The notes: generated from the letters alone by a model not told the origin. A stretch of 64,000 bases of DNA from an uncultured Prevotellaceae bacterium (GCA_900315075.1 OMXV01000009.1:1-64000); one strand, 5' to 3'. Counted from the first letter of the stretch, positions 40,414 through 49,826 are shown. A program made the numbers and translations.

Positions 40414-42342
40414 ATGATAGATAGGGCGACAATAGATAGAATTATGGATGCGGCCAATATCGTGGATGTGGTCTCTGAGTTTGTCTCTCTCCGCAAGAGT
40501 GGGACAAGCTATAAAGGACTGTGTCCATTCCACGATGACCGCACCCCTTCGTTCTCTGTCTCGCCGGCAAGGGGAGTTTACAAATGCTTCTCGTGCGGTA
40601 AGGCGGGCAATGCTGTCCGCTTCATTATGGACCATGAACAGATGTCGTATGTAGATGCCTTGAAATGGCTCGCCCGGAAATACAACATCGAGGTGAAAGA
40701 GCGTGAGCTCACTTCAGAAGAGCGTGAGCAGGAAAACGAGCGTGAGAGCATCTTCATCGTCAACGAGTGGGCGGCAGAGTATTTCCACGACATTCTGTTG
40801 AATCATATAGACGGCAAGGCTATAGGTTTGGCGTACTTCCGCTCCAGAGGTATCCGTGACGACATCATCCAGAAATTCCGCCTTGGTTTTTCACTAAGTC
40901 AGCGAGATGCCATGGCAAACGAGGCCCTGAAAAAAGGATATAAGGCTGAGTTCCTCGTCAAGGGTGGTCTCTGCGGACAACGTGAGAATGGCAGTCTTTA
41001 CGACCGTTTTGCCGGACGAGTACTCTTTCCCTGGATGAGTGTCAGTGGCAAGGTCGTAGGCTTCGGTGGGCGTGTGCTCGACTCGCGCACCAAAGGTGTC
41101 AGTCAGAAATACGTCAACACCCCTGATACTCCAGTCTATCACAAAGACCACGAGCTATATGGCCTTTTCCAAGCCAAGAAGGCCATAGCCAAGGAAGATT
41201 GCGTGTATATGGTCGAAGGCTACACCGACGTGCTCTCCATGCACCAGTGCGGGATAGAAAATGTGGTGGCCAATTCAGGTACAGCCCTCAACCTCCATCA
41301 GATACGGCTCTTACATCGCTTCACCCAGAATGTAGTGTTGCTCTACGATGGTGATGAGGCTGGCATCCATGCTGCCATGAGAGGTACCGACATGTTTCTG
41401 GCTGAGGGGATGAATATCAAGGTGCTCCTACTGCCTGACAACGACGACCCTGACAGCTTTGCACGCAAACACACTGCCACGGAGTTCCGGGAATACATTA
41501 CTACGCATCAGACAGACTTCATGGAGTTTAAAACGCGTGTGTTGCTCAACGACAATAGCGACCCCATCAAGCGCGCCGAAGCCATTAGCAGTATTGTCAA
41601 GAGTATCTCGGTTATTCCCGACCAGATAAAGCGTGCGGAATACATCAAACAGTGCTCTACCAATATTGGTACGCCTGAGCGAACGCTCATCAATGAGATG
41701 AACAAGTTCATCCGGCGGGAGAGAGAGGAAAAATACAAAGAAGCAGAGCGTGAGGCAGCAAGACAGCCTCAAAACAAACCCATTGAAAGACCGACCACGA
41801 ATAAATTGGTCGAAGACGTGGAGCGGATGCTCACACAAGAAGTAGTGCGACATGGAGAAGAGGTCATATTCCGCGATGTACAACTGAACGAAGGAGAGAA
41901 GTCTGCAGATATCACGGCGGCAGAATATGTCTATTATGACCTCTCTGCCGACCAACTGCGTTTTCAAAACCCCATCTATAACCGTATTCTCGAGGAGGCT
42001 GTGGCTCATATCCACGATGATGGCTTCAAGGCCGATGAGTATTTCCGCTCACATCCTGACCAACAAGTCAATCAGGTGGCAACAGAACTGAGCACCGAGA
42101 CATACATCCTGGCAAGGAGCAACCAAATGCGACAGGAGGATGACTCGCTGCAAAGTAGGGTGTTGCACCTGTTGCTGGACTATCGAATGATTTATGTGAA
42201 GAATCGCTTGGGGGAGTTAAAGCAACTTCTTCCCAAGACCCCTGAAAATGAACGTGCAGCATTACAGCAGGAATGGATGAAACTGTTGGCCATCCGACAG
42301 GAAATCGCACGCCGTGTGGGGCACAGCATTATTGTTAGTTAG
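40414..42342 (+). CDS. dnaG: DNA primase
   Basis: 642 aa. The CHC2 zinc finger is CPFH...CFSCGK (Cys37, His40, Cys58, Cys61). The RNA-polymerase core follows with YGLFQAKKAIAKEDCVYMVE and the TOPRIM motif EGYTDVLSMHQCGI, then LLYDGDEAGIHAA and the acidic PDNDDPDSF. The C-terminal 200 residues should bind DnaB helicase. It synthesises RNA primers at the replication fork. The start at 40414 fits the promoter 42 bp upstream. It is a single gene here, not in the rpsU-dnaG-rpoD arrangement of Proteobacteria. Confidence 0.97.
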   Translation: MIDRATIDRIMDAANIVDVVSEFVSLRKSGTSYKGLCPFHDDRTPSFSVSPARGVYKCFSCGKAGNAVRFIMDHEQMSYVDALKWLARKYNIEVKERELTSEEREQENERESIFIVNEWAAEYFHDILLNHIDGKAIGLAYFRSRGIRDDIIQKFRLGFSLSQRDAMANEALKKGYKAEFLVKGGLCGQRENGSLYDRFAGRVLFPWMSVSGKVVGFGGRVLDSRTKGVSQKYVNTPDTPVYHKDHELYGLFQAKKAIAKEDCVYMVEGYTDVLSMHQCGIENVVANSGTALNLHQIRLLHRFTQNVVLLYDGDEAGIHAAMRGTDMFLAEGMNIKVLLLPDNDDPDSFARKHTATEFREYITTHQTDFMEFKTRVLLNDNSDPIKRAEAISSIVKSISVIPDQIKRAEYIKQCSTNIGTPERTLINEMNKFIRREREEKYKEAEREAARQPQNKPIERPTTNKLVEDVERMLTQEVVRHGEEVIFRDVQLNEGEKSADITAAEYVYYDLSADQLRFQNPIYNRILEEAVAHIHDDGFKADEYFRSHPDQQVNQVATELSTETYILARSNQMRQEDDSLQSRVLHLLLDYRMIYVKNRLGELKQLLPKTPENERAALQQEWMKLLAIRQEIARRVGHSIIVS

Positions 42343-42436
42343 AAGTTAGAGTAGAGGTGAGTGGTAAGAGGTGAGTGGTAAGAGGTGAGAGATTACTCCT
42401 ACTATTTCATCACAATCCATCCCAATCTGACAAACC

Positions 42437-42476
42437 ACTCCCCTCGCCCTTCGGAGAGGGATTGGGGGTGAAACTT
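42437..42476 (+). repeat. CCCCTCGCCC...GGTGAAACTT dispersed repeat, copy 3
   Basis: A third copy of the repeat at 21497 and 32091, slightly diverged. It is preceded by AGAGGTGAGTGGTA repeats at 42354-42393 in the 164-bp gap after dnaG. Confidence 0.65.
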
Positions 42477-42506
42477 TATAAACTCAAAAACTTATCTAAA
42501 TAAACT

Positions 42507-44219
42507 ATGGTTGTAGCAAATTTTGTCATAATAACAGTCATATTATTTTTAATATGTGTGTTTTTCGGCATCTTCTTCTATATATGGCATCGGGAGAAGA
42601 AAAGAAGAGCAGTAATGGTGTCGGATGATGCAGAGAAGTCATCCGATAACAAACTGAGGGCCAAATGGCTTGAGAAATTGGTAGATCGAACACTCAAGTC
42701 GCTCAATTGCCAGACAGAGTGGGAGAGTGATCATGGCGATCGGATTGTGAAATACGACTACCAGAACGGTCATTTCCGCATTAGGGTAGAACCGGGTTCA
42801 TCGTACGTCAGCCTGACCTATCTTTTCTGTTATACCACTCCTGCGGCAAATATCGATGTTGCCAGGATTGTATGCAACCAATGCAATCTTAATTCCAACA
42901 ACGAACGCTTGGTCTATTCTATCAATGAGTCAAAAAATGAAATTGACGTGCATATCCTTGTTGGATTGCTTATCAATAAAGATAATGCTAAGGGTGTGCT
43001 TACCACGTCGATGCGCGACATTTTCAGTTGGCAAAATGCTTTTGCCAAAAGATTCGAGGAACTGACCACTGATGGTGATAAGCCGGGTGACAAAGATCCC
43101 GAATACACTGCCGCGCAAATGGGGAGACTCCTATTCCTCATGCGGCAGCAGGAAATGGAAATGCAGCACAACGACCAGCTAAGGTTTAATGAGACCGAAA
43201 AGCTGCGTCTTGGACAGTTTATGGATAAGGCTTTGGGTATCACGGAAGTGATACCTCATAACCTGAGCAAGCATTCCGACAACAACATGCAACTTGTCGA
43301 TGCCGATGAAATACTAAACCTCGACTTGCTCAACCCGAAGAACAGTATTATGACTTTTAGGTTTGAGACAGATAAACAGCCGGGGCAAGAACAAAATATG
43401 TTTATTCTTGTCAATGATGCCGGTGACGATGGACAAACGGAATATAAGCGTATCATGGCATGTGTGCAGCCACCAGACCCACTGCCCAATCAACCGTTCG
43501 CTTTCTCTCGTATGGTACCTCAGGCTACGTCGGTACTTGTGGCGCACGACCGGGTGTCACCTCAGACAAAACTCAACGAGTTTCATTATATGTGGAAAGA
43601 GGCTCTTCAAAAATATAAAAATGGCGAAGAGGAATCGCTCACTGATGAGCAACGCATGATATGTCAATGCACCGATACTGATACGGCACGCTCACTCTAT
43701 GAAGGCCGGAAATTGTTCCTCTCGAAACGCTACTACGAGGCGTTGTTGCACTTGGAGAATGCGTTTAGGAGGATGCAGCCACATTACGATGAAATGAAAA
43801 ACTCGGAAAAGGACAACTTCTATGAAGTTATCTATCTTATTGGGTTCTGCTACAGTGATATGCGGCAGTACAAGAAGGCTATGGGCTACCTCGATATGAT
43901 TTCAGATATACACCGCATCAACTATACAGAGGAAATCATCAATTGTATGGTCAACGCGGGTGACTTTAGGTCACTTATTTCCATCGACAACCTACTCAAA
44001 CAACTGACACCATCAGAAGAAGATGAGGATGAACCGACACCACCTCATATTGCCAATTTCCTCAGTTTCCTCAAACGTAGAAAAGCTTTCGTGCTTGTGG
44101 ATAAACGGAGGTATGATGATGCGAAAATACTTCTCAACACAATGCTCGAGGAGCCTGATAATGTGGATTTTGCCATCAACGAACTGGCATATATCCAAAA
44201 GTTGGAGAAAGAGGAGTAA
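42507..44219 (+). CDS. Membrane-anchored protein with TPR-like C-terminus
   Basis: 570 aa. One N-terminal transmembrane helix (FVIITVILFLICVFFGIFFYIW) followed by a basic stretch, so the bulk is probably cytoplasmic. Residues 55-160 (SLNCQTEWESDHGDRIVKYD, then FRIRVEPGSSYVSLTYLF) look like an alpha/beta domain similar in style to YbjN or type III chaperone-like folds, but this is uncertain. Residues about 390-560 are helical repeats compatible with TPRs (ARSLYEGRKLFLSKRYYEAL, VIYLIGFCYSDMRQYKKAMG). No enzyme motif. It sits 49 bp upstream of cardiolipin synthase on the same strand, probably co-transcribed; role unknown. Confidence 0.65.
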   Translation: MVVANFVIITVILFLICVFFGIFFYIWHREKKRRAVMVSDDAEKSSDNKLRAKWLEKLVDRTLKSLNCQTEWESDHGDRIVKYDYQNGHFRIRVEPGSSYVSLTYLFCYTTPAANIDVARIVCNQCNLNSNNERLVYSINESKNEIDVHILVGLLINKDNAKGVLTTSMRDIFSWQNAFAKRFEELTTDGDKPGDKDPEYTAAQMGRLLFLMRQQEMEMQHNDQLRFNETEKLRLGQFMDKALGITEVIPHNLSKHSDNNMQLVDADEILNLDLLNPKNSIMTFRFETDKQPGQEQNMFILVNDAGDDGQTEYKRIMACVQPPDPLPNQPFAFSRMVPQATSVLVAHDRVSPQTKLNEFHYMWKEALQKYKNGEEESLTDEQRMICQCTDTDTARSLYEGRKLFLSKRYYEALLHLENAFRRMQPHYDEMKNSEKDNFYEVIYLIGFCYSDMRQYKKAMGYLDMISDIHRINYTEEIINCMVNAGDFRSLISIDNLLKQLTPSEEDEDEPTPPHIANFLSFLKRRKAFVLVDKRRYDDAKILLNTMLEEPDNVDFAINELAYIQKLEKEE

Positions 44220-44268
44220 GGATTGAGAATAATCTTAATAATCTGAATAATCAGAGAGAATTCCATCG

Positions 44269-45699
44269 ATGATATCTTTCCACTGGCTGTTTTTATTGCT
44301 GTTGACTTTGGTCTATTTGGTCATCGTCTTAGCATTGGCGGCGAAACTGTTGCTCGACAACAGGTCGCCGGCAAATACACTGGTGTGGCTCATGGTGCTC
44401 ATCGGACTGCCAGTGGTAGGACTTATCCTATATATCTTTTTCGGACGTAATTATCGTAAAGAGAAATATATCAATAGCCAGAGTCTCGACCAGATTTCCA
44501 AACGCTCGCTATTCGGCTATGTGGAACAGCGCGACTTGGTCATCCCTGAGCAACATGCCGAACTTATTCGTCTCTTCTCGAATCAGAATGTGGCACTACC
44601 GTTTAAAGACAACGAGATAGAGATCTATGAAAATGGGTATGAATACTTCCCGGCTCTGCTTCAGGCCATCGCCCAGGCTAAGAATCATATCCATCTGGTG
44701 GTGTATATCTTCGAGAACGATGCCCTGGGCACACTCGTCAGCGATGCCCTTATCGACAAGGCCTTGCAAGGGGTGGACATCAGGGTCATCTACGACTATG
44801 TGGGTTGTTGGCATGTGCCGTCGGAATTTTACGAGCGGATGCGCGAGGCAGGCATCGACGTGCATGCCTTTATGCCCGTGAAATTCCCGGCGTTCACCAG
44901 CAAGGTCAATTACCGCAACCACCGCAAACTGTGCATCATCGATGGTGAGGTGGGGTTCATCGGTGGCATGAATATCGCCACACGCTATGTCAAAGGGAAA
45001 ACCAACACTCCTTGGAGGGATACCCACATGCGCATCATAGGAAGTGCCGTCTATGGCATACAAACGGCTTTCCTCGTGGACTGGTATTTCGTCGATCGCT
45101 CGTTGGTGTCGGGACCCGCATATTATCCGGAGAATACCTTCATGATTAACAACAATTGCCTGGCCCAGATTGTCACCAGCAATCCCACAAGCCAGTGGCC
45201 GGAAATCATGCATGGGTATGTGCGCATATTGATGGAAGCCAAAAAATATGTTTATATCGAGACTCCTTATTTCCTGCCTACCGACCCAGTCCTTTTCGCT
45301 ATCCGAACCAGCGTACTCGCCGGGGTGGATGTGCGCTTAGTGGTGCCTGAGCATAGCGACACTCGTATGGTGGAGTGGGCTGGAAGGTCGTTTATTCGTG
45401 AGGCGCTTGATGCAGGGGTGAAGGTTTACCTATATAAGGAGGGCTTCAATCACTCCAAATTGTTGGTGTGCGACGACACCCTTTGCTCGTGTGGTTCCAC
45501 CAACGTCGATTTCCGCAGCTTTGAAAATAATTTTGAAGCCAACGTTTTTGTTTACGACAGTAATATCGTAGCGCGAATGAAGGCCATCATCGAGCGTGAT
45601 ATGGAGCGGAGTCAACTCATCGATGCCAAGTCTTACCGTAGTCGCATCCGCGTCCGCCTCTTTGAATCCATCGTACGGTTGTTCTCGCCATTACTATAG
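44269..45699 (+). CDS. cls: Cardiolipin synthase
   Basis: 476 aa. Two N-terminal transmembrane helices (LFLLLLTLVYLVIVLALAA; ANTLVWLMVLIGLPVVGLIL), then two phospholipase D HKD motifs: His218-x-Lys220...Asp225 in NHRKLCIIDG and His395-x-Lys397...Asp402 in NHSKLLVCDD. It joins two phosphatidylglycerols into cardiolipin and glycerol at the inner membrane. Length and both active sites are complete. Probably co-transcribed with the TPR membrane protein upstream. A 23-bp palindromic terminator follows 280 bp later. Confidence 0.95.
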   Translation: MISFHWLFLLLLTLVYLVIVLALAAKLLLDNRSPANTLVWLMVLIGLPVVGLILYIFFGRNYRKEKYINSQSLDQISKRSLFGYVEQRDLVIPEQHAELIRLFSNQNVALPFKDNEIEIYENGYEYFPALLQAIAQAKNHIHLVVYIFENDALGTLVSDALIDKALQGVDIRVIYDYVGCWHVPSEFYERMREAGIDVHAFMPVKFPAFTSKVNYRNHRKLCIIDGEVGFIGGMNIATRYVKGKTNTPWRDTHMRIIGSAVYGIQTAFLVDWYFVDRSLVSGPAYYPENTFMINNNCLAQIVTSNPTSQWPEIMHGYVRILMEAKKYVYIETPYFLPTDPVLFAIRTSVLAGVDVRLVVPEHSDTRMVEWAGRSFIREALDAGVKVYLYKEGFNHSKLLVCDDTLCSCGSTNVDFRSFENNFEANVFVYDSNIVARMKAIIERDMERSQLIDAKSYRSRIRVRLFESIVRLFSPLL

Positions 45700-45975
45700 C
45701 GACCGCGAATTTCACGAATGCACGAATAAAAATGCAGATTCATCTGATTCTGTAATCATGGATTTCACGAACATATGTGACTGCTTTTTCATGAATAACA
45801 CAACTAACATCTAATGTCTTGATGGCTTGTCTGTTTTTACAAAAAATGCTGATGGTCACACAGAGTTTATAGAAAACGCAGAAACAGAGGGAAATATGTA
45901 CGATGATGCCCGGACTCAAAAATCAAATCTCTGGGATGAAGAAAACTAAAAGACAGGAATAGAATATTTTAAATT
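45700..45975. other. Gene-free stretch after cls
   Basis: 276 bp with a TTTCACGAATGCACGAATAA-type segment common between Bacteroidales genes. No open frame with supporting signals. Confidence 0.45.
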
Positions 45976-46022
45976 CATCATAAAAACGGAGTGCCTCGAC
46001 GAGGCACTCCGTTTTTATGATG
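45976..46022. terminator. Perfect 23-bp bidirectional terminator
   Basis: 45976-45998 pairs perfectly with 46000-46022. The stem has A/T runs at its base on both sides, so it terminates cls and the opposing tail-bearing protein gene. Confidence 0.9.
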
Positions 46023-46032
46023 CAGTATCATA

Positions 46033-46848
46033 CTACTCCCTTCTCCCCTTGGATATGGGCTGGCGATGAGGCTTTAACACCTTCTTCCCATTCTGGATAT
46101 AAATACCTTTCTGGGGGATGCTGTTGAGGTGGCGGCCCTGCAAGTCGTAGTATCTGGTGTCTTTAGGAAGGTGTAGAATGGGTTTGAAGTCCGTGGGATA
46201 CATCACCACATAACCACCACCACCTTTTCCCTTGGGCTTTAATACTACATGGCTGACGTTCTTCTTGTTGGGCTTACTTCCCCCACCATTTGGATCAGTC
46301 GCACAATTATCAATCCATTCTATTGCTAAACTTTTTATTTCCGTATTCCAAAAATTGTAGAATAGTTCCATTGGATTGCCAAGATAACCCGCCTTGAACA
46401 CGATATCGGCATAGCAGGGTAGAATATCACCTTCTTCTATCACATCATTATAATAAGCGAGGAGACTGTCTGATTTGATAGGGATTCTGCCTGTGGAGAT
46501 GGTCTTGTCATTATAGTTATATACACTAAAGGATATGTCTGTGCCTATTTCAAACGTACCAAAGTCATACAAAAGAAAATCCTCGGTAATCTCACCGTCA
46601 ATGATTCCACGCGCATGGATGACGGTGTCGCCAGCGACAGAGCGAACAAACCCCACCAGACTGTCGTTTTCCTCAACAATCATTTTTAGATAGACAGTGT
46701 CGTTGATGATGGTGTCTTCTTTCAGGGCATACGTTTCCACAGTGCCATCCTCATATGTGGTCACCCATTGAGTGCCTTCTGTCCACACTTCCTGTCCATG
46801 GGCAGTCATTGCTATTATTAGTAATGCGATAATCCAGCAATGTCTCAT
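46033..46848 (-). CDS. Secreted protein with C-terminal sorting tail, unknown function
   Basis: 271 aa. Signal peptide MRHCWIIALLIIAMTAHG. The body (EGTQWVTTYEDGTVETYALK, then DTVYLKMIVEENDSLVGFVR) is strand-rich and unrecognised. The C-terminal YYDLQGRHLNSIPQKGIYIQ followed by NGKKVL is the Bacteroidetes sorting-tail type; at DNA level it is almost identical to the tail of the serpin gene 2.3 kb away. After NGKKVL the protein carries an extra KPHRQPISKGRRE, encoded by DNA that resembles the dispersed palindromic repeat at 21497. The start overlaps the stop of the TPR regulator upstream (ATGA), so it is translationally coupled and probably controlled by it. Confidence 0.75.
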   Translation of the reverse strand: MRHCWIIALLIIAMTAHGQEVWTEGTQWVTTYEDGTVETYALKEDTIINDTVYLKMIVEENDSLVGFVRSVAGDTVIHARGIIDGEITEDFLLYDFGTFEIGTDISFSVYNYNDKTISTGRIPIKSDSLLAYYNDVIEEGDILPCYADIVFKAGYLGNPMELFYNFWNTEIKSLAIEWIDNCATDPNGGGSKPNKKNVSHVVLKPKGKGGGGYVVMYPTDFKPILHLPKDTRYYDLQGRHLNSIPQKGIYIQNGKKVLKPHRQPISKGRRE

Positions 46849-48260
46849 ATGCTATATTTGTTCAGATAGTTTTCTAATGTCATGTTCTCTATGCTCTCGT
46901 CGAGTTTTTTCTTCATCCGCTGTTTTCTTACTGCCACTGATGATGAGGCAATGGCATAGATGTTGGCAATGACGGGGTTAGGCACCCTCATCGCCACGAG
47001 GCAGCAAAACCTGATGTCTTCGTCTGTGAGTGAGGGGTGATTTCGACGTAGTTTGTGTGCGAAGTTGGGCAATACCAGTTCGGTGTTCTCCTCTATCAAC
47101 CGCCATGATTTCTCATTCAGGTCGATATGTCCTGAACTCGTGCGCTTGGCATTGAGGATAGGTAGCAGAATGGCATATAGGTGCTCATAATAGCGTCGTT
47201 GTAACTCCTCGTTTTGTGCCATTACTACGGTTTCATTGTTTTGTGCCGCCTCGGCCAGGCGCAGGGCCTCAATCTCTGCCTGTCGTGCTGCTATAGTCCG
47301 GCGTCGGAAAATGATGATTGCAACGGTTGCTGTCGCCACAACAAATGTCAGCAGTGCCAGCATCAGATAGAGACGTGAGCGTGCTGCAGCCTTGAGTGCC
47401 TGTTGCTCTGCTGCGGCTAATTTCATCTTTTCCTCGTGTTTCAACTGATGGATTTTTGCCGTTGACTGCGAGGCTTCTTGTTCCGAAAGACTGTCTGTAA
47501 GTGTTATCAGTTGCTGTGCATCATGGAGGGCTTGGATGGTCTGGTTGCTCCTTTCGTGAATCTCCATTGCTAGTCGTAATAGTTCCACCCGTGTGTAGTC
47601 TGTGTCTGTCTGAAGATATTCTCGTATTTTTTCTTCAGCCTGTTGCCTCTCGTTCATATTCGACAGCATGTAAACCTCGGTGAGATGATACAGTTCGTCG
47701 TGAGCGATTTCAGGCCATTCTTTCTTCGCTTTTTCCAATGCTTGCTGCACAGAGTCATGCTCTTCTGTTTGTAGGAATACCTGGCCAAGCATCAGCATAC
47801 AGCAGGCACGAAAGTCAGCGGAGTCGGGCGCTGCCAGTTCGTATGCTTGTCGGAGATGTTGTTTTGCCTCTGACTGCTTGTCCTGGGTATAGCACGACAC
47901 ACCCAAAGCGAAATGTGTGTCAGCCATTTGAAAAAGATTGCCCAAATTCTTTGCAGCATCCAGTTTCTTCCGTAAACTGCGCTCCTGTAGTTCAAAAAGA
48001 TTCTTCTGTTCATAAATCTCTGCCATCAGTCCATGGTAGTTCATCCGCAGTTGTCGGTCAGGGCACTGATCCACCTCGTCGGCAGCGACAAGAAGTATGG
48101 CTATGGCGCTGTCTGCCTCTTCTTCATCAAACAGGGCACGTCCTTGCTTATAGCAACTCTGAACTGTGGCTGTGGTCTCGTTGTCGCTTGAAGAACCTAT
48201 GGTGTGTTTTCCACAGGAAATGAGGACAAATGTTAAGACTATAATTTGAAAATATTTCAT
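46845..48260 (-). CDS. TPR lipoprotein with TM helix and C-terminal HTH-like region (TPR regulatory protein)
   Basis: 471 aa. A lipoprotein signal (MKYFQIIVLTFVLISCGKH, Cys16) is followed by six or so TPR-like helical repeats (LMAEIYEQKNLFELQERSLR, ADTHFALGVSCYTQDKQSEA). Then come a coiled coil (QLKHEEKMKLAAAEQQALKA), a transmembrane helix (LYLMLALLTFVVATATVAII) and a cytoplasmic part ending LTDEDIRFCCLVAMRVPNPV and ASSSVAVRKQRMKKKLDES. That end resembles the LuxR-like HTH of Bacteroidetes TPR regulators. It may sense an envelope signal and act on transcription. Start chosen at 48260 from the promoter at 48286-48315. It overlaps the next gene by 4 bp. HTH assignment is by pattern only. Confidence 0.75.
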   Translation of the reverse strand: MKYFQIIVLTFVLISCGKHTIGSSSDNETTATVQSCYKQGRALFDEEEADSAIAILLVAADEVDQCPDRQLRMNYHGLMAEIYEQKNLFELQERSLRKKLDAAKNLGNLFQMADTHFALGVSCYTQDKQSEAKQHLRQAYELAAPDSADFRACCMLMLGQVFLQTEEHDSVQQALEKAKKEWPEIAHDELYHLTEVYMLSNMNERQQAEEKIREYLQTDTDYTRVELLRLAMEIHERSNQTIQALHDAQQLITLTDSLSEQEASQSTAKIHQLKHEEKMKLAAAEQQALKAAARSRLYLMLALLTFVVATATVAIIIFRRRTIAARQAEIEALRLAEAAQNNETVVMAQNEELQRRYYEHLYAILLPILNAKRTSSGHIDLNEKSWRLIEENTELVLPNFAHKLRRNHPSLTDEDIRFCCLVAMRVPNPVIANIYAIASSSVAVRKQRMKKKLDESIENMTLENYLNKYSI

Positions 48261-48285
48261 TCCCCTACGTTGGTGGTTGTGTATG

Positions 48286-48315
48286 CAAAAATACTCAAAA
48301 AAAAGAAAAGGACAA
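48286..48315 (-). promoter_or_regulatory. Promoter of the TPR regulator operon
   Basis: On the minus strand TTG (48315-48313), 19 nt, TATTTTTG (48293-48286), 26 bp upstream of the ATG. Confidence 0.6.
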
Positions 48316-48414
48316 TAGGAATTGCCAAATTGTATATGCTTTGTATATGGCAATTTTCTATTATCCCTTTGATTCACAAGGGTTTAGTAATTTGTGAAAT
48401 GTATATGGGTGAAC

Positions 48415-49800
48415 TTAGAAGGGGTTTAACACCTTCTTCCCATTCTGGATATAAATACCTTTCTGGGGGATGCTGTTGAGGTGGCGGCCCTGCAGGTCGT
48501 AGATGTTATGGGGGGAAGTTTTGTGGACGGGCGTATTGATGCCATTGATGCTGCCGTGGGCAGTGTTGTTGTCAAACTGGTTGATACGTCCCACAAAGAG
48601 CACTGAGCCTGTGCCGTTGTGCTCGATGGTGTAGTAGAACGGACGGTCGAAGGTGATAGTCTCTTCAGGTTGCTCGGGAAGAGCCGTGTTCCCTGCCATG
48701 ACATAGGTGACGGCGGCAGCCTCTGTGCCTGTCTCATTGACAATGATTTTACTGAGTTGGTTCACCTTCGAGATAACGACAGACAGTGGACTCAATTTGC
48801 TGAAATCAGCAGAAAAATCATAGAAAGCATCCACCATTCCCATTTCTTCGAGTATGTCTTTTAATTCATAACTTCCCTCGGTGGTAAAACAAGGTATATT
48901 CAGTCCGATTCTTTTCGGTTGCAGCAGTTCTCTTCCCGAATGCCAGTCTTCGTGGGTGAGTTGTGGCATCGTTTCCTCGTTTGGAAGATAAAATGTCATG
49001 GAGAAGTCACCATTTATGCCATAGGGCAGTTTCACCAGTGTAAATTTGTCGGTGTGAGCTACACTTCTATAGGCATTGGCATGCATCATATCTACCTCGA
49101 TGTTTGTGCCATCTGCGTTGTGAAACATTTGCTTTGTGGTTTCATCTTCATTGAATGGCACCGACCATGTACCTTTGAAATACAGGGCATTCGCCAATAG
49201 CATGACTACTGTGGGGCTAAGAGGTTCGCCGAATAAGAGGGGGATGAGCCCGTGGGTTTTCTCTTTTGCCCAACTGTTGATGGCATTGATTCCTTCCTGT
49301 GTAGTGAAGTCCACATTGCCTATCTCAGCCTGATACATCCCCAATAATATGTTTTGGAACTCCTCATAGAATGGGAATCCGTTTTTCATCCACAAACTAT
49401 TGGCCAGTTCACAGATTGGATAGTCATTCTCGTAGGTTTTCCTTTGTTCTTCTTCCGTTTGCCATCCGTTAGGCACATATTCAAACTGCGGACGGGTGGT
49501 GAGGGTACTTGTGGCTTGCTGAAAATATTGGTTGATGTCATCTGCAGCATATTCATCTAATCCCAACACATTCTTGATTTGTCGGAGTGTTTCTCCGTCA
49601 GCGCCGTTGATTAGCATTGATAGAGCATATTGAGCTGAGAGCGGTGAGAAACAAACATTCTCTTGCTCTTTCTGCGCCAGTTTGTCGAAAAACGAGAAAG
49701 CAAAATCCTGACATTTTGTCTGCAATGACTCTTTGGCCTCCTGTGCAAAAGTATTCGCACAGAATGACATGACTGCGATAAGTAGTAGTATTCTTTTCAT
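48415..49800 (-). CDS. Serpin-family serine protease inhibitor with sorting tail
   Basis: 461 aa. Signal peptide MKRILLLIAVMSFCANTFAQ. The serpin core is complete: FSPLSAQYALSMLINGADGE near the N-terminus, NALYFKGTWSVPFNEDETTK in the middle, VNQLSKIIVNETGTEAAAVT forming the reactive-loop hinge, and ETITFDRPFYYTIEHNGTGS plus VLFVGRI at the end of the fold. The hinge residues GTEAAAVT are small, as in inhibitory serpins. The P1 residue cannot be fixed by eye (loop TYVMAGNTALPEQ). The last 30 residues are a sorting tail (IYDLQGRHLNSIPQKGIYIQ), suggesting surface display or secretion. It may protect against host or own proteases such as the subtilase at 5526. Own -7 element at 49827-49834; probably a separate unit. 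Confidence 0.92.
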   Translation of the reverse strand: MKRILLLIAVMSFCANTFAQEAKESLQTKCQDFAFSFFDKLAQKEQENVCFSPLSAQYALSMLINGADGETLRQIKNVLGLDEYAADDINQYFQQATSTLTTRPQFEYVPNGWQTEEEQRKTYENDYPICELANSLWMKNGFPFYEEFQNILLGMYQAEIGNVDFTTQEGINAINSWAKEKTHGLIPLLFGEPLSPTVVMLLANALYFKGTWSVPFNEDETTKQMFHNADGTNIEVDMMHANAYRSVAHTDKFTLVKLPYGINGDFSMTFYLPNEETMPQLTHEDWHSGRELLQPKRIGLNIPCFTTEGSYELKDILEEMGMVDAFYDFSADFSKLSPLSVVISKVNQLSKIIVNETGTEAAAVTYVMAGNTALPEQPEETITFDRPFYYTIEHNGTGSVLFVGRINQFDNNTAHGSINGINTPVHKTSPHNIYDLQGRHLNSIPQKGIYIQNGKKVLNPF

Positions 49801-49826
49801 TTTTTTTAAGTTTTGGTTTGACACTG

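Noticed and set aside
44596-45213. A 205-codon minus-strand open frame opposite cls
   Set aside because: Antisense of the intact cardiolipin synthase with both HKD motifs.
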